Source of the DNA: Rubrivirga marina
Lineage (GTDB): Bacteria > Bacteroidota > Rhodothermia > Rhodothermales > Rubricoccaceae
Assembly: GCF_002283365.1 (NCBI RefSeq)
Contig: NZ_MQWD01000001.1
Span: 3,669,951 to 3,733,950, forward strand
Length of the DNA stretch: 64,000 bases
Direction of reading: 5' to 3'
The first letter of the stretch is position 1, and every line of letters begins with the position of its first letter. The notes under the pieces are model-generated. The model was not told where the DNA came from and ran no database searches. It saw only the letters and a program-made list of their open reading frames with translations. Shown piece by piece: positions 17,926 to 26,559 of the stretch. A program made the position numbers and the translations under genes.

Positions 17926-17933
17926 TAACTTTC
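17926..17933 (+). promoter_or_regulatory. Probable -7 promoter box (TAACTTTC)
   Basis: A TAnnTTTG-like box in the relatively AT-rich context GGATAACTTTCTAGAG, about 55 nt upstream of a 25-residue reading frame. It is the only strong-looking promoter in the ggt/SSS gap. Confidence 0.45.
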
Positions 17934-17988
17934 TAGAGTGGGGACCTGCCCGGGACGCCCTCTCCCATCCACCACCACCCCCGAACGG

Positions 17989-18066
17989 ATGAACCGCCTC
18001 ATCCCCACCATGACCGCAGCGGCCGCCCTTGTCGGCCTCGGTGTGCTTCTGGTCTTTCAGTTCTAG
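17989..18066 (+). CDS. 25-residue hydrophobic peptide
   Basis: This frame encodes a 25-residue peptide starting MNRLIPTMTAAAALVGLG and ending LLVFQF. It has one likely transmembrane segment and a positively charged N-terminus. It is too short for most gene finders, but it has a promoter box about 55 nt upstream, a C-rich leader like those of real genes here, and a strong hairpin starting 20 nt after the stop. A second 25-residue peptide with the same layout is at 29669. Function unknown; it could be a small membrane-protein regulator or merely an exported fragment. Confidence 0.45.
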   Translation: MNRLIPTMTAAAALVGLGVLLVFQF

Positions 18067-18086
18067 TCGGCTCTGCCGTCTGGCTT

Positions 18087-18122
18087 GCGAGCGCCGCCCG
18101 GGACCTCCCCGGCGGCGCTCGC
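18087..18122 (+). terminator. Strong 12-bp hairpin after the 25-residue frame
   Basis: GCGAGCGCCGCC pairs perfectly with GGCGGCGCTCGC across a 12-nt loop, followed a few bases later by TTT. It is well placed to terminate the small transcript at 17989-18066. Confidence 0.6.
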
Positions 18123-18476
18123 TCGCGTTTGGGGGCAAGGGGGCAAGATGCAAGGTTGGTGGTGGTGAGGAAGTCCAGAGCTGGAAGTGCGACGTTTGGT
18201 GCCGCCGTCAGCACCCTCACGCTGTCATCCCGAGCAGCGCGAAGGATCGCGGTGGACGCGGCCGGACCGCCCAAGTCAACCGAGGCGACAGTGGGCACGA
18301 GACCTTTCCCCCCGCCGCTGCGCGGCTTCATTCGAGAGGACACTGGTGGAGGCAGCGCCGAGCCCGCAGCGGCCCCGCCCGTAGCGGTGCCGAGGTGGAG
18401 GGGCTCGATCGGATGGGAGCTCCGTCATGGCGGACGCCGGGCCGGAACCCGCCTGCCTGCACCCCTCCCCCCGCGC
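18123..18476. other. Intergenic stretch with one dispersed repeat
   Basis: Apart from the repeat at 18224-18306 I see no gene, RNA gene or clear regulatory structure here. The open frames crossing it have atypical, low-complexity translations. Confidence 0.5.
18224..18306 (+). repeat. Dispersed repeat starting TGTCATCCCGAGC
   Basis: About 83 nt that begins TGTCATCCCGAGCAGCGCG, continues AAGGATCGCGG and ends GGGCACGAGACC. The copy on the minus strand at 56286-56205 begins GGTCATCCTGAGCGGAGCG and ends GGACACGAGATCC over nearly the same length. The termini are the conserved parts. Confidence 0.55.
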
Positions 18477-18484
18477 TAGCTTCT
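18477..18484 (+). promoter_or_regulatory. Probable -7 promoter box (TAGCTTCT)
   Basis: It lies 19 nt before the ATG of the SSS symporter gene and shares the TAGCTTC core with other boxes in the window. Confidence 0.45.
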
Positions 18485-18503
18485 GGCGTCCCCCCTCTCC
18501 GCC

Positions 18504-20300
18504 ATGAGCCCGCTCGACTGGGTCATCGTCGTCCTCGTCCTGGGCCTCACGCTGGGGCTCGCCGCCCGGTTCGCCCGGCGCGCCTCGCGCTCGACCGACG
18601 AGTTCTTCGCCTCCGGCCGGTCGATGCCGTGGTGGCTGGCCGGCACGAGCATGGTCGCGACGACGTTCGCCGCCGACACGCCGCTCGCCGTCGCCGAGCT
18701 TGTGGCCCAGTCCGGCGTGGCCGGCAACTGGCTGTGGTGGTACGCGGCCCTCGGCGGGATGCTGACCGTGTTCTTCTTCGCCCGGCTGTGGCAGCGGAGC
18801 GGCGTCCTCACCGACGTCGAGTTCGTCGAGCTCCGGTACGCCGGTCCGCCGGCCGCGTGGCTCCGCGGGGTGAAGGCCGTCTACTTCGGGCTGTTCGCGA
18901 ACGCCATCGTCATCGGGTGGGTCGTGCTCGCCATGTCGACCGTCTTCCGGGTCCTCTTCCCCGGCATGACCGTGTTCGGCCAGAGCGAGATTGCCGGCCT
19001 CGACGCGCCGACGGTGGCGGTCGGCGGGCTGATGCTGCTCGTCGGCGTGTACTCGCTGCTGTCGGGGCTGTGGGGGATCGCCGTGACCGACGCGTTCCAG
19101 TTCACGCTCGCCATGGTCGGGTCGATCGCGCTCGCGTGGTACGCCCTCGACCTCCCCGAGGTGGGCGGGGTCGCCGGGCTCCGGGCCGCGCTCCCGGCCG
19201 ACGCGTTCCGCTTCACGCCCCGCCTCGGCAACCCGGTCGAGGGGGCTGCGACGCTCGCCCTCAGCGGCGTCGCGTTCGCGGCCTACATGGGCGTCCAGTG
19301 GTGGGCCAGTTGGTACCCCGGCGCCGAGCCCGGCGGCGGCGGCTACGTCGCCCAGCGGATGCTGGCCGCCCGGAGCGAGACCGACTCCGTCCTCGCCGTC
19401 CTCTGGTTCGCCATCGCCCACTACTGCCTCCGGCCGTGGCCGTGGATCCTCGTCGGGCTGGTCGCGCTCGTGCTCTACCCCGGCCTCGAGAACCCCGGCG
19501 AGGGCTACGTCATGGTCATGCGTGATGCGCTCCCGTCGGGCCTGCTCGGTCTGCTCTTCGCCGCGTTCCTAGCCGCGTTCATGTCGACGATCTCGACGCA
19601 GCTCAACTGGGGCACGAGCTACCTCGTGAACGATCTGTACCGGCGGTTCATGGCGCGGGGGAAGAGCGAGCGCCACTACGTCGCGGTCTCCCGCGTCCTC
19701 ACCTTCCTCCTCGCGATCGGCGGGTTCGGGATCGCGACGCAGCTCGACTCGGTGTCCGGCGCGTGGGGACTCCTGCTGAGCGCCTCGGCCGGGATCGGGC
19801 TCGTGCTCATCCTCCGCTGGTACTGGTGGCGCGTCAACGCGTGGAGCGAGCTGACGGCGACGGTCGTCCCGCTGCTCCTCGTGGCGCTCCAGCTCGTCGG
19901 GCTCGACGTCCCGTTCCTGACCGACCCGTTCCCGACGAACCTGTTCGGGATCGCGGCGATCACGACGGTCGCGTGGCTGATCGTCACGTTCTTCACGCGG
20001 CCGACGCCCGAGCCGACGCTCGACGCGTTCTACCAGCGCGTCCGGCCCGGCGGACCCGGCTGGCGACCCGTCGCTGCGCGGAACCCCGGGGTCGAGGTCG
20101 ACACGGGACTGGGCCAGCTCGCGCTCCAGTGGCTGCTGGGGAGCGCCGCCGTCTACGCCGCCCTGTTCGGCGTCGGGTGGATCGTCCTCGGCGAGACGCT
20201 CCAGGGAGTCGTCACGCTCGGCGCCGCGATCGCCGCGATCGCGTTCCTCGTCCGATCGCTGCGGGCGGCCGGCACGCCCGCGCTCGTCAGCGCAGGATGA
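18504..20300 (+). CDS. Sodium:solute symporter (SSS family)
   Basis: This is a Na+-driven uptake carrier in the inner membrane. The 598-residue product has about 13-15 transmembrane helices. Family features include DEFFASGRSMPWWLAGTSMVATTFAADTPL near the N-terminus, GIAVTDAFQFTLAM, and the SSS signature region LLFAAFLAAFMSTISTQLNWGTSYLVNDLYRRF. An extra C-terminal pair of helices and a cytosolic loop (PTPEPTLDAFYQRVRPGGPGW) are typical of large Bacteroidota members. The last 14 bp overlap the convergent protease gene. The substrate (sugar, amino acid or organic acid) cannot be decided. Confidence 0.92.
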   Translation: MSPLDWVIVVLVLGLTLGLAARFARRASRSTDEFFASGRSMPWWLAGTSMVATTFAADTPLAVAELVAQSGVAGNWLWWYAALGGMLTVFFFARLWQRSGVLTDVEFVELRYAGPPAAWLRGVKAVYFGLFANAIVIGWVVLAMSTVFRVLFPGMTVFGQSEIAGLDAPTVAVGGLMLLVGVYSLLSGLWGIAVTDAFQFTLAMVGSIALAWYALDLPEVGGVAGLRAALPADAFRFTPRLGNPVEGAATLALSGVAFAAYMGVQWWASWYPGAEPGGGGYVAQRMLAARSETDSVLAVLWFAIAHYCLRPWPWILVGLVALVLYPGLENPGEGYVMVMRDALPSGLLGLLFAAFLAAFMSTISTQLNWGTSYLVNDLYRRFMARGKSERHYVAVSRVLTFLLAIGGFGIATQLDSVSGAWGLLLSASAGIGLVLILRWYWWRVNAWSELTATVVPLLLVALQLVGLDVPFLTDPFPTNLFGIAAITTVAWLIVTFFTRPTPEPTLDAFYQRVRPGGPGWRPVAARNPGVEVDTGLGQLALQWLLGSAAVYAALFGVGWIVLGETLQGVVTLGAAIAAIAFLVRSLRAAGTPALVSAG

Positions 20301-22053
20301 CGACGCGGCCGACGACCGCCTCCGCCTCGGTGCGCGCGCGGACGACGTAGAGGCCGGGCGCGGCCGTCGACGCGTCCCAGCGGAGGTCGGGGTAGCCGAC
20401 GGCCAGCGGCGCCCGGTCGGCCAGGACCGCGACGACGCGGCCCCGTACGTCGAGGACCTCGACCGTCACCTCGAGGTCGTCGGGGAGTTGGAGCGGGACG
20501 GTGACGAGCCCACGGCTCGGATTCGGGTAGATCGGCCCGATCGCGAGAGCCTCCGGTCGAAGGAGCACGTCGAACGTGAGCGCCAGCGAGACCTCAGGCC
20601 GGAACGGGTCGTTCGTCTCGATGACGATGGGCTGCTGGTAGGTCGTCGGCGTGAGGGCACCGGGCTCGAAGGAGAGCACGATCTCGGCCGTCGTGCCGGC
20701 CAGGATCGCCCCCGACGACGGCTCCGCCGAGGCGACCCAGCTCGGCAACCCGGTCAGCTCGAACAGGAGCGTGCCGCCGCCCTCGTTCGAGAGCGTTACG
20801 GTCCGCTCGACCGCATCTGCCCCCTCGATCACCCGCGCCACGAGCGCCGGCGCCCCGAGGCGGGCCGTCGGGGGGACGACGGCCTCGCCCTCGAGGGCGA
20901 ACAGCTCCGGCGTCACGTCCTGCTCGGTCTCGACCTGGATGGCGACCGCGCCCGGCCGCGACGGGAGGATCTCGAGGTCCAGGAGGACGGCCTCGCCCGG
21001 CGCCACCGTCCGCGGCCCGCCGACGACGACGACGTCCGCCCCGCTCGCCGTCGCGCCCGTGACCGTGATCGGCGCCCTGCTCGCGTTCGTGACGCGGAGC
21101 GGGGCCGTCGTGGTCACGCCGACGAACAGGCCGTCGAGGATCCGCCGCGGGACGGTCGCGAGGGCGTAGCCGCCGGCGACGAGCGTCGGGCGGTAGGTCG
21201 CCACCATCGCGTCGGCGCGGGTGCGCTGACCGCCGGTGAACTCGGTCATGCAGGCGTCGTCCGAGTAGTCCATGTAGTTGTGGATCGGATCGAGGCCGGG
21301 GTCGGTGGGGCACGAGTCGGGCGGCGGCGACGGGCAGCCGGACGTCCCGCGGAGCTGCTGCGGCGTGTCCTCGACGCCGTCGTTCGAGGCCGTGCACCCG
21401 CCCGAGAACGTGTGGTAGAGCCCGAGCCAGTGGCCGACCTCGTGGGTCCCCGTGTGGCCCAGGTTGTAGGGCGCCGCGTCTCCGCCCGGCAGCGACTGGT
21501 CGAGCAAGACCACGCCCTGGTAGGGCTCGGCCTCGTCGTAGAGCTCCGGCAGCGTGGCCCACCCGAGGTAGTCGAGCCCGAGCGACGCCGTGTAGAGGTT
21601 GAGCACGCGCGCCGGGTCCAGCCCGAGCGCGTCCTTCATCCGGATCTCCGCGAACGAGCCGAGCACGAGGTCCTCGTACCACTCGGCGTTGTCGACCCGA
21701 TTCACGAGCGCGAGGGCGAAGCGGACGCCGAACCCGGCGAACGCCGAGTTCAGCGTGTCGATCTGCGCCTCGACCCACGCATCGGGGACGTTCCCCTCCT
21801 CCACCGTGAGCCCCGACCGGAGCACGTGGACGGCGACCGGCACCGTCACCGACTCCAACGCCCGCCGCTCGAACGCGCCCTCGGCCCGGTACGCGCTGAC
21901 GACCCGTTGCGTCGCGAGGGCCTGCGAGATCGTCGGCTCGGGCGTGGCGCACTGCCGCGGACCCATCGTGAGCGTCTGCGCCGCGGCGCCGAGGCTCACG
22001 GCGAGGAGGAGAACGAAGGCGAGCGCGAGGCGCACGGGCGACGTGGGAGGCAC
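20287..22053 (-). CDS. Secreted M43-family zinc metalloprotease with T9SS sorting domain
   Basis: The 588-residue precursor has a signal peptide (RLALAFVLLLAVSLGAAAQ), a pappalysin-type (M43) catalytic domain with the zinc motif HEVGHWLGLYHTF and Met-turn YMDYSDDACMTEF, then Ig/ASPM-like beta domains (about residues 300-490), and a C-terminal type IX secretion tail (IGPIYPNPSRGLVTVPL, VLDVRGRVV, GLYVVRA). It should be secreted and surface-linked by T9SS. The annotated GTG at 22053 is only 3 nt from a promoter box; a second in-frame GTG at 22035 gives a more typical signal peptide and may be the real start. Confidence 0.9.
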   Translation of the reverse strand: MPPTSPVRLALAFVLLLAVSLGAAAQTLTMGPRQCATPEPTISQALATQRVVSAYRAEGAFERRALESVTVPVAVHVLRSGLTVEEGNVPDAWVEAQIDTLNSAFAGFGVRFALALVNRVDNAEWYEDLVLGSFAEIRMKDALGLDPARVLNLYTASLGLDYLGWATLPELYDEAEPYQGVVLLDQSLPGGDAAPYNLGHTGTHEVGHWLGLYHTFSGGCTASNDGVEDTPQQLRGTSGCPSPPPDSCPTDPGLDPIHNYMDYSDDACMTEFTGGQRTRADAMVATYRPTLVAGGYALATVPRRILDGLFVGVTTTAPLRVTNASRAPITVTGATASGADVVVVGGPRTVAPGEAVLLDLEILPSRPGAVAIQVETEQDVTPELFALEGEAVVPPTARLGAPALVARVIEGADAVERTVTLSNEGGGTLLFELTGLPSWVASAEPSSGAILAGTTAEIVLSFEPGALTPTTYQQPIVIETNDPFRPEVSLALTFDVLLRPEALAIGPIYPNPSRGLVTVPLQLPDDLEVTVEVLDVRGRVVAVLADRAPLAVGYPDLRWDASTAAPGLYVVRARTEAEAVVGRVVILR

Positions 22054-22056
22054 AGA

Positions 22057-22064
22057 TCAAGCTA
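22057..22064 (-). promoter_or_regulatory. Probable -7 promoter box (TAGCTTGA)
   Basis: Immediately upstream of the metalloprotease gene on the minus strand. Its closeness to the first GTG supports translation from the GTG at 22035 or a leaderless message. Confidence 0.4.
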
Positions 22065-22164
22065 CGCCCCACCCTCGTCGGTTCGTGCCCGCGCAGACTC
22101 GGCGAAGCCGGAACCCAGGGCCCGCCCGGCCCATCCCTCCCACTCACACTCCCGAGAAGATCCC

Positions 22165-22593
22165 ATGCCCGCCCAGCCCGGAGACCAGGTCTCCGTCCAC
22201 TACGCCGGCCGCCTCGACGACGGCACCCCGTTCGACTCGTCGGAGGGCCGCGAGCCGCTCCAGTTCACGCTCGGCTCCGGCCAAGTCGTCGCCGGCTTCG
22301 ACGAGGCCGTGACCGGCATGGAGGTCGGCGAGGACAAGACGGTCCGGCTCGATCCCGAAGCCGCCTACGGCGAGCGCCGCGACGACCTCGTCCTCGAGGT
22401 CCCCAAATCGGCGTTCCCGGACGACGCCACGCCGTCGGTGGGCCAGGGCGTCCGCCTCGGGCTCCAGGGTGGCGGGGCCGTCGAGGCCCGCGTGGTCGAG
22501 GTCGAGGACCAGTCGGTCACGCTCGACGCCAACCACCCGCTCGCCGGCCAGGCCCTCACGTTCGACCTGACGCTGGTCGACGTCGCCGACTAA
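22165..22593 (+). CDS. FKBP-type peptidyl-prolyl isomerase, SlyD-like
   Basis: This is a cytoplasmic prolyl isomerase and chaperone of the SlyD group. The 142-residue product has the FKBP core (VSVHYAGRLDDGTPFDSSEG, LGSGQVVAGFDEAVTGMEVGE, then LVDVAD at the end) with an inserted-in-flap domain between about residues 65 and 125, as in SlyD. It lacks the His/Cys-rich metal-binding tail of E. coli SlyD. The start is supported by the fit with the family N-terminus. It stands alone between oppositely oriented genes. Confidence 0.92.
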   Translation: MPAQPGDQVSVHYAGRLDDGTPFDSSEGREPLQFTLGSGQVVAGFDEAVTGMEVGEDKTVRLDPEAAYGERRDDLVLEVPKSAFPDDATPSVGQGVRLGLQGGGAVEARVVEVEDQSVTLDANHPLAGQALTFDLTLVDVAD

Positions 22594-22682
22594 CCTCGGG
22601 CTTCCCCCCTGCTCCGCCGCGCCTGGGCCTCGTCGCCCGGCGCGGCGGCGACCTGTCGGCCCGCCTCGGCGTCCCTCCGGAC

Positions 22683-22931
22683 CTACCCGTGCGGCGGGAG
22701 CGCCGGACGGACGGCGCGACGCCCTGGAGTCGGCGTCGGCCCATCAGCCTCGGGCTCGCGCCGACGGCGGAAGCCCCAGAGGCTCACGACGGCCGGGACG
22801 GTCAGCGCGAGCCACGAGAGCGCGTCGCCCCACCCGTCGGCCACGAGCGCGGCGACGAGTCCGACGAGGCTCAGCACGCCGAGCACGACGGGGCCCCCCC
22901 AGATCTGCGAAGGCGAGAGAACGCGGCTCAT
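22683..22931 (-). CDS. Small two-helix membrane protein, third gene of iron-uptake operon
   Basis: The 82-residue product starts at ATG 22931, overlapping the stop of the PepSY gene in an ATGA. It has two hydrophobic helices (GGPVVLGVLSLVGLVAALVADG and SWLALTVPAVVSLWGF) and a basic, Pro-rich tail. Similar tiny genes often follow siderophore receptor and PepSY genes, but their role is unknown. Translational coupling with the PepSY gene is strongly suggested by the overlap. Confidence 0.72.
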   Translation of the reverse strand: MSRVLSPSQIWGGPVVLGVLSLVGLVAALVADGWGDALSWLALTVPAVVSLWGFRRRREPEADGPTPTPGRRAVRPALPPHG

Positions 22932-24133
22932 GACCGGGCGGGCTGGACGACCGAGGCGGACGACGTGACGGTCTGGGGCACGTCGCCGGCCGCCCCGTCG
23001 CCCCGCGCGTTCCGGAGCCAGTCGTCGAACGTGACGTTTCGCTTTTTCAGCCAGAGGTAGACGCCGCTGCCCAGCACGACGATCGCGAGGACGTCGAAGA
23101 GCGCCCACAGGACTTTGAGCGGCAGCCCGCCATAGTTGCCGAAGTGGAGCGGCTGCGAGACGAACAGGACCTGGGCGTACCACGGCATCGACGACACCTC
23201 CAGCACCTCGCCCGTCGCGGCGTCGACGAGGACAGCCGTGAACAGCCGCGCCGTCCGCGCCTCCTCGCCGACCATGAACGCCGTGAAGTGGTGCGGGCTG
23301 GCGAACTCGTTCCCCGGGAAGGCGAGGAAGCTCAGGATCTTGCCCGGCGTCTCGGCCGACGCGTTCTCGAGGACCGTGTCGACCGAGACGAGGTCGGTCA
23401 CCGGCGGCTCGTCGGGCGCCGCGTGCTTGGAGGTCATCTCCGCCAGTTCCGTCGCCTGCCACGTCTGGAAGATGGGGATCGCGAGCGCGTTGATCGTCCC
23501 CGTGAACCCGACCACGAGGAGCCACACGAGCGTGGCGACGCCGAGCAGGTTGTGGAGGTCGAGCCACCGCAGCCGCGGCGTCTTCTCGCGGACCGTCCCG
23601 AACCGGAGCTTCCGCATCACGCGGCCATAGAGCACGACGCCCGAGATCAGCGACAGCACGAGGAAGATCCCCATCGAGCCGAGGAACAGCGTCCCCTTGA
23701 GCCCGGCGTAGAGGTCGACGTGGAGCCGCTCCATGACCGTCATGAAGCCGCCCTTCTCGAGGGGGTACACGTTGAGGTGCTCGCCCGTCCGCGCGTCGTA
23801 CGTGTCGAACACGTTGATCGTCGAGCCCTCGGGCGACTCGCCCATCCGGATGAACACGACGTTCGGGTCGTCGGGGTCGCCCACGACGAACTGCATGTGC
23901 TCGTCCGGGTAGCGCGCCTGGGCGTCGGCGATCATGCCGTCGATCGAGGCCCGCTCGGCCGGGACCTGGGCCAGCTCCGGCGGGTCGACGCTGTTGCCGA
24001 GCGCGTGGTCGATCTCGTGCGCGAAGATGAGCGGGAGCCCCGTCACGCACAGGAGGAGCAGGAAGAGCGTGCTCACGAGGCTCGTCCACTTGTGGACGAG
24101 GAACCAAGCGCGGAGGGCGTTGGGGCTCAGCAT
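22928..24133 (-). CDS. PepSY-associated TM protein (iron-regulated, PiuB-like)
   Basis: The 401-residue inner-membrane protein has the PepSY_TM layout: first helix RAWFLVHKWTSLVSTLFLLLLCVTGLPLIF, periplasmic PepSY segments, paired helices near 140-215 (LDLHNLLGVATLVWLLVVGFTGTINALA) and a final helix near 345-370 (LKVLWALFDVLAIVVLGSGVYLWLKKR). Relatives are encoded beside siderophore receptors and some reduce or help import ferric chelates. Conserved His residues in H(K/N) positions of helices 1 and 4 (VHKW, DLHNLLG) could bind haem. It lies 63 nt downstream of the receptor gene in the same orientation. Confidence 0.87.
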   Translation of the reverse strand: MLSPNALRAWFLVHKWTSLVSTLFLLLLCVTGLPLIFAHEIDHALGNSVDPPELAQVPAERASIDGMIADAQARYPDEHMQFVVGDPDDPNVVFIRMGESPEGSTINVFDTYDARTGEHLNVYPLEKGGFMTVMERLHVDLYAGLKGTLFLGSMGIFLVLSLISGVVLYGRVMRKLRFGTVREKTPRLRWLDLHNLLGVATLVWLLVVGFTGTINALAIPIFQTWQATELAEMTSKHAAPDEPPVTDLVSVDTVLENASAETPGKILSFLAFPGNEFASPHHFTAFMVGEEARTARLFTAVLVDAATGEVLEVSSMPWYAQVLFVSQPLHFGNYGGLPLKVLWALFDVLAIVVLGSGVYLWLKKRNVTFDDWLRNARGDGAAGDVPQTVTSSASVVQPARS

Positions 24134-24196
24134 GGTCGAAGTCTGGATACGGGCGTGGGGGCGCCCCCGCGAGTCGCCCCCCTACGAGGGCGCCCG

Positions 24197-26536
24197 CTAG
24201 AAGCGGACCGAGAGGCCGGCGCTCACCTGGCGGCCCGCGCCGAACGTCACGAGCGTCGAGTTCCGCGCGAACGCCGAGGCCACGTAGGCGTCGTCGAACA
24301 CGTTCTGGACGTTGACCGCGAGGCGGACGGGCGCGAACTCGTAGTACACCGCGGCGTCGGCGAGGGTCGTGGCGGGCGCCTCGATCGTGTTGGCCGCGTC
24401 GCCGTAGCTGGACCCGACGTGCCGGACGCCGGCACCGAAGCCGAGGCCGGCGAGGGGGCCGCGCGGGAGCGCGTAGTCAGCCCAGAGCGAGGCGGTGAGT
24501 GAGGGGATCTGCGTCGGCCGCATCCCGAGCTCCGCGGCGTTGCTCGTCTCCGTGATCTCGACGTCGAGAAGCGTGAGCCCCGCCGTCACGTCGAAGCCAT
24601 TCACGAGGCTCGCCACGCCCTCGACCTCGACGCCCTGCGAGCGGACCTCGCCGGTCTGGACCTGGAGGAACGTGGTCGGGTCGTACTGGAGGAAGTCCTC
24701 GCGCGTGAGGTCGAACAGGGCGACGGTAAAGAACCCGTTCCACGTCGGCGGCTGGACCTTGACGCCGGCCTCGAGCTGGCGGCCGCGCTCGGGCGAGAAC
24801 GGCTGGCCCTCGGCGTCGAGGCCGATCTGCGGGAGGAAGGACTCGGCGTAGCTCGCGTACGGCGCGACGCCGTAGGGCAGCTTCACGATGAGCCCCGCGC
24901 GGCCGGTGAACGCCGCGTCGTCCTGCTCCGTCACGGCGCCGTCGGCGAGGAGGTTCGTCGTCTCCGTCCGCGCCCAGTCGTAGCGGCCGTTGAGCGACAG
25001 GATGAGCCGCTCGGCCACGTCGAACTGGCCCTGGAGGTAGACGCCCGTCTGCGCCTGCTGCGTCTCGGAGTCGGCGAAGACCGGCGCGTCGTCCACCGTC
25101 TGGTCGTAGTCGGGCGCGAACAGGTCGAGCGACGGCGCCCCGCCGAACGTCTGCTGAAGCCCGACGTCGAGGAGCTGGACGTCGAGGCCGGCGAGGACCG
25201 TGGCGTCGACCGCCCCCACCTCAGTCTGGGCGCGGACCGAGTTGTCGAGCGCGAGCCCGTCGAGCGAGCCGAACGTCCCGAACAGCGACCGCGTGAGGGT
25301 CCGGCCGTCGTCCATGAGGCCCGTCGAGTAGACCGTCACGTCGTCGAGCTCGGACGAGTAGGCGCGCGTGTTCTGGCGGAGCGTCCAGGTCTCGCCGACG
25401 CGGTGCTCGAAGAGCGAGCTGGCCGACCACTCGTTCCGGTCGTACCGGTCGACGCCCGGCGCGCCGGTGTAGAACTCCGTCGGGACCTCCCCGAGCGCGT
25501 TGTCCTCGAGCGTGCCCTCGATGGGGAGGGCCTGCGAGGCGCCCGTGTCGTCGAACTGGGCGTGGCCCAGGACCGTCCAGTTCGTCGCCGAGGTGGGCCG
25601 CCACGACAGGGCGGGCGCCACGAACAGCCGGTCGTTGTCGACGAACTCGACCTGCGTGCCGCTCTGGCGGGCGAGGCCGGTGAGGCGGTACGTGAACCGG
25701 CCGGCGGCGTCGATGGGACCGGACACGTCGGCCTGGGCCTGGAGCCGGCCGAAGGAGCCGGCCTCGACGGTCGCCTCGCGCTGGTCGACGAGCGTCGGCC
25801 GCTTCGACGAGAAGGCGACCACGCCGCCCGGGCTCCCGGCGCCGTACAGCACCGAGGCCGGCCCGCGGAGCACCTCGATCCGCTCCATCCCGTACGGCTC
25901 GACGTTGTAGCCGACGGCGTAGTTCACGTTGCGGAGCTGGAGGCCGTCGCGGTAGAGGCCCGTCTGGGTCGCGTCGAACCCGCGGATCTTGAGCCACGTG
26001 AACCGGGGCTCGAAGCCCCACGCCTCGCCCTGGATGCCGGGCGTGTAGCGGAGCGCCTCGGCGAGCGTCGTCGCGTCCTGGACCTCGAGCTGGTCCTGCG
26101 TGATCACCGAGACCGACTGCGGCGTCTCGAGCGGCGCCGCCCCGATCTTGCTCGCCGACGACAGCGCGGTCGGCACGAACCCGCCGCGACGGCTCACGAC
26201 CGTGATGGCGCCGAGGCTCTCGGTCTGCTCCGAGAGCGCCACGTCGAGCACCACGCGCTCGCCCTCGAGCACCTCGACGGTCCGCGAGACGGGCTCATAG
26301 CCGACGAGGCTCACGCGGACCGTGTGCGTGTCGACGGGGACTTCCAGGATGGTGAACGCCCCGGCCGGACCGGACGACGTGCCGGTCGTGGTGCCGGCGA
26401 GGACGATGGTCGCGCCCGGCAACGGCTGCTGCGTGTCGGCGTCGAGGACGCGGCCGGCGAGGGTGCCGGTCTGGGCGAACGCGGCGAGGGGAGCGGCGGC
26501 GAGCGCCAACAGGACGAGGAGACGGGGTCGGAGCAT
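24197..26536 (-). CDS. TonB-dependent siderophore receptor
   Basis: This outer-membrane receptor imports ferric siderophores with energy from TonB. The 779-residue precursor has a signal peptide (MLRPRLLVLLALAAAPLAAFAQ), a carboxypeptidase-regulatory-like domain (GTLAGRVLDADTQQPLPGATIVL), the plug (ETPQSVSVITQDQLEVQDATTLAEALRYTPGI, IEVLRGPASVLYGAGSPGGVV) and a 22-strand barrel ending VSAGLSVRF. The plug pattern fits the ferrichrome/ferrioxamine (TIGR01783) class. ATG 26536 was chosen because it gives the signal peptide; upstream in-frame extension would run through the operator. Regulation by an inverted repeat over the promoter is very likely. Confidence 0.93.
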   Translation of the reverse strand: MLRPRLLVLLALAAAPLAAFAQTGTLAGRVLDADTQQPLPGATIVLAGTTTGTSSGPAGAFTILEVPVDTHTVRVSLVGYEPVSRTVEVLEGERVVLDVALSEQTESLGAITVVSRRGGFVPTALSSASKIGAAPLETPQSVSVITQDQLEVQDATTLAEALRYTPGIQGEAWGFEPRFTWLKIRGFDATQTGLYRDGLQLRNVNYAVGYNVEPYGMERIEVLRGPASVLYGAGSPGGVVAFSSKRPTLVDQREATVEAGSFGRLQAQADVSGPIDAAGRFTYRLTGLARQSGTQVEFVDNDRLFVAPALSWRPTSATNWTVLGHAQFDDTGASQALPIEGTLEDNALGEVPTEFYTGAPGVDRYDRNEWSASSLFEHRVGETWTLRQNTRAYSSELDDVTVYSTGLMDDGRTLTRSLFGTFGSLDGLALDNSVRAQTEVGAVDATVLAGLDVQLLDVGLQQTFGGAPSLDLFAPDYDQTVDDAPVFADSETQQAQTGVYLQGQFDVAERLILSLNGRYDWARTETTNLLADGAVTEQDDAAFTGRAGLIVKLPYGVAPYASYAESFLPQIGLDAEGQPFSPERGRQLEAGVKVQPPTWNGFFTVALFDLTREDFLQYDPTTFLQVQTGEVRSQGVEVEGVASLVNGFDVTAGLTLLDVEITETSNAAELGMRPTQIPSLTASLWADYALPRGPLAGLGFGAGVRHVGSSYGDAANTIEAPATTLADAAVYYEFAPVRLAVNVQNVFDDAYVASAFARNSTLVTFGAGRQVSAGLSVRF

Positions 26537-26559
26537 GAGGAGGGCCGGTGCCGCCGGCG

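Noticed and set aside
17989-18066. Type I toxin-antitoxin interpretation of the 25-residue hydrophobic peptides
   Set aside because: The peptides resemble type I toxins in size, but no antisense RNA promoter or complementary structured leader could be recognised, so the claim is not supported.
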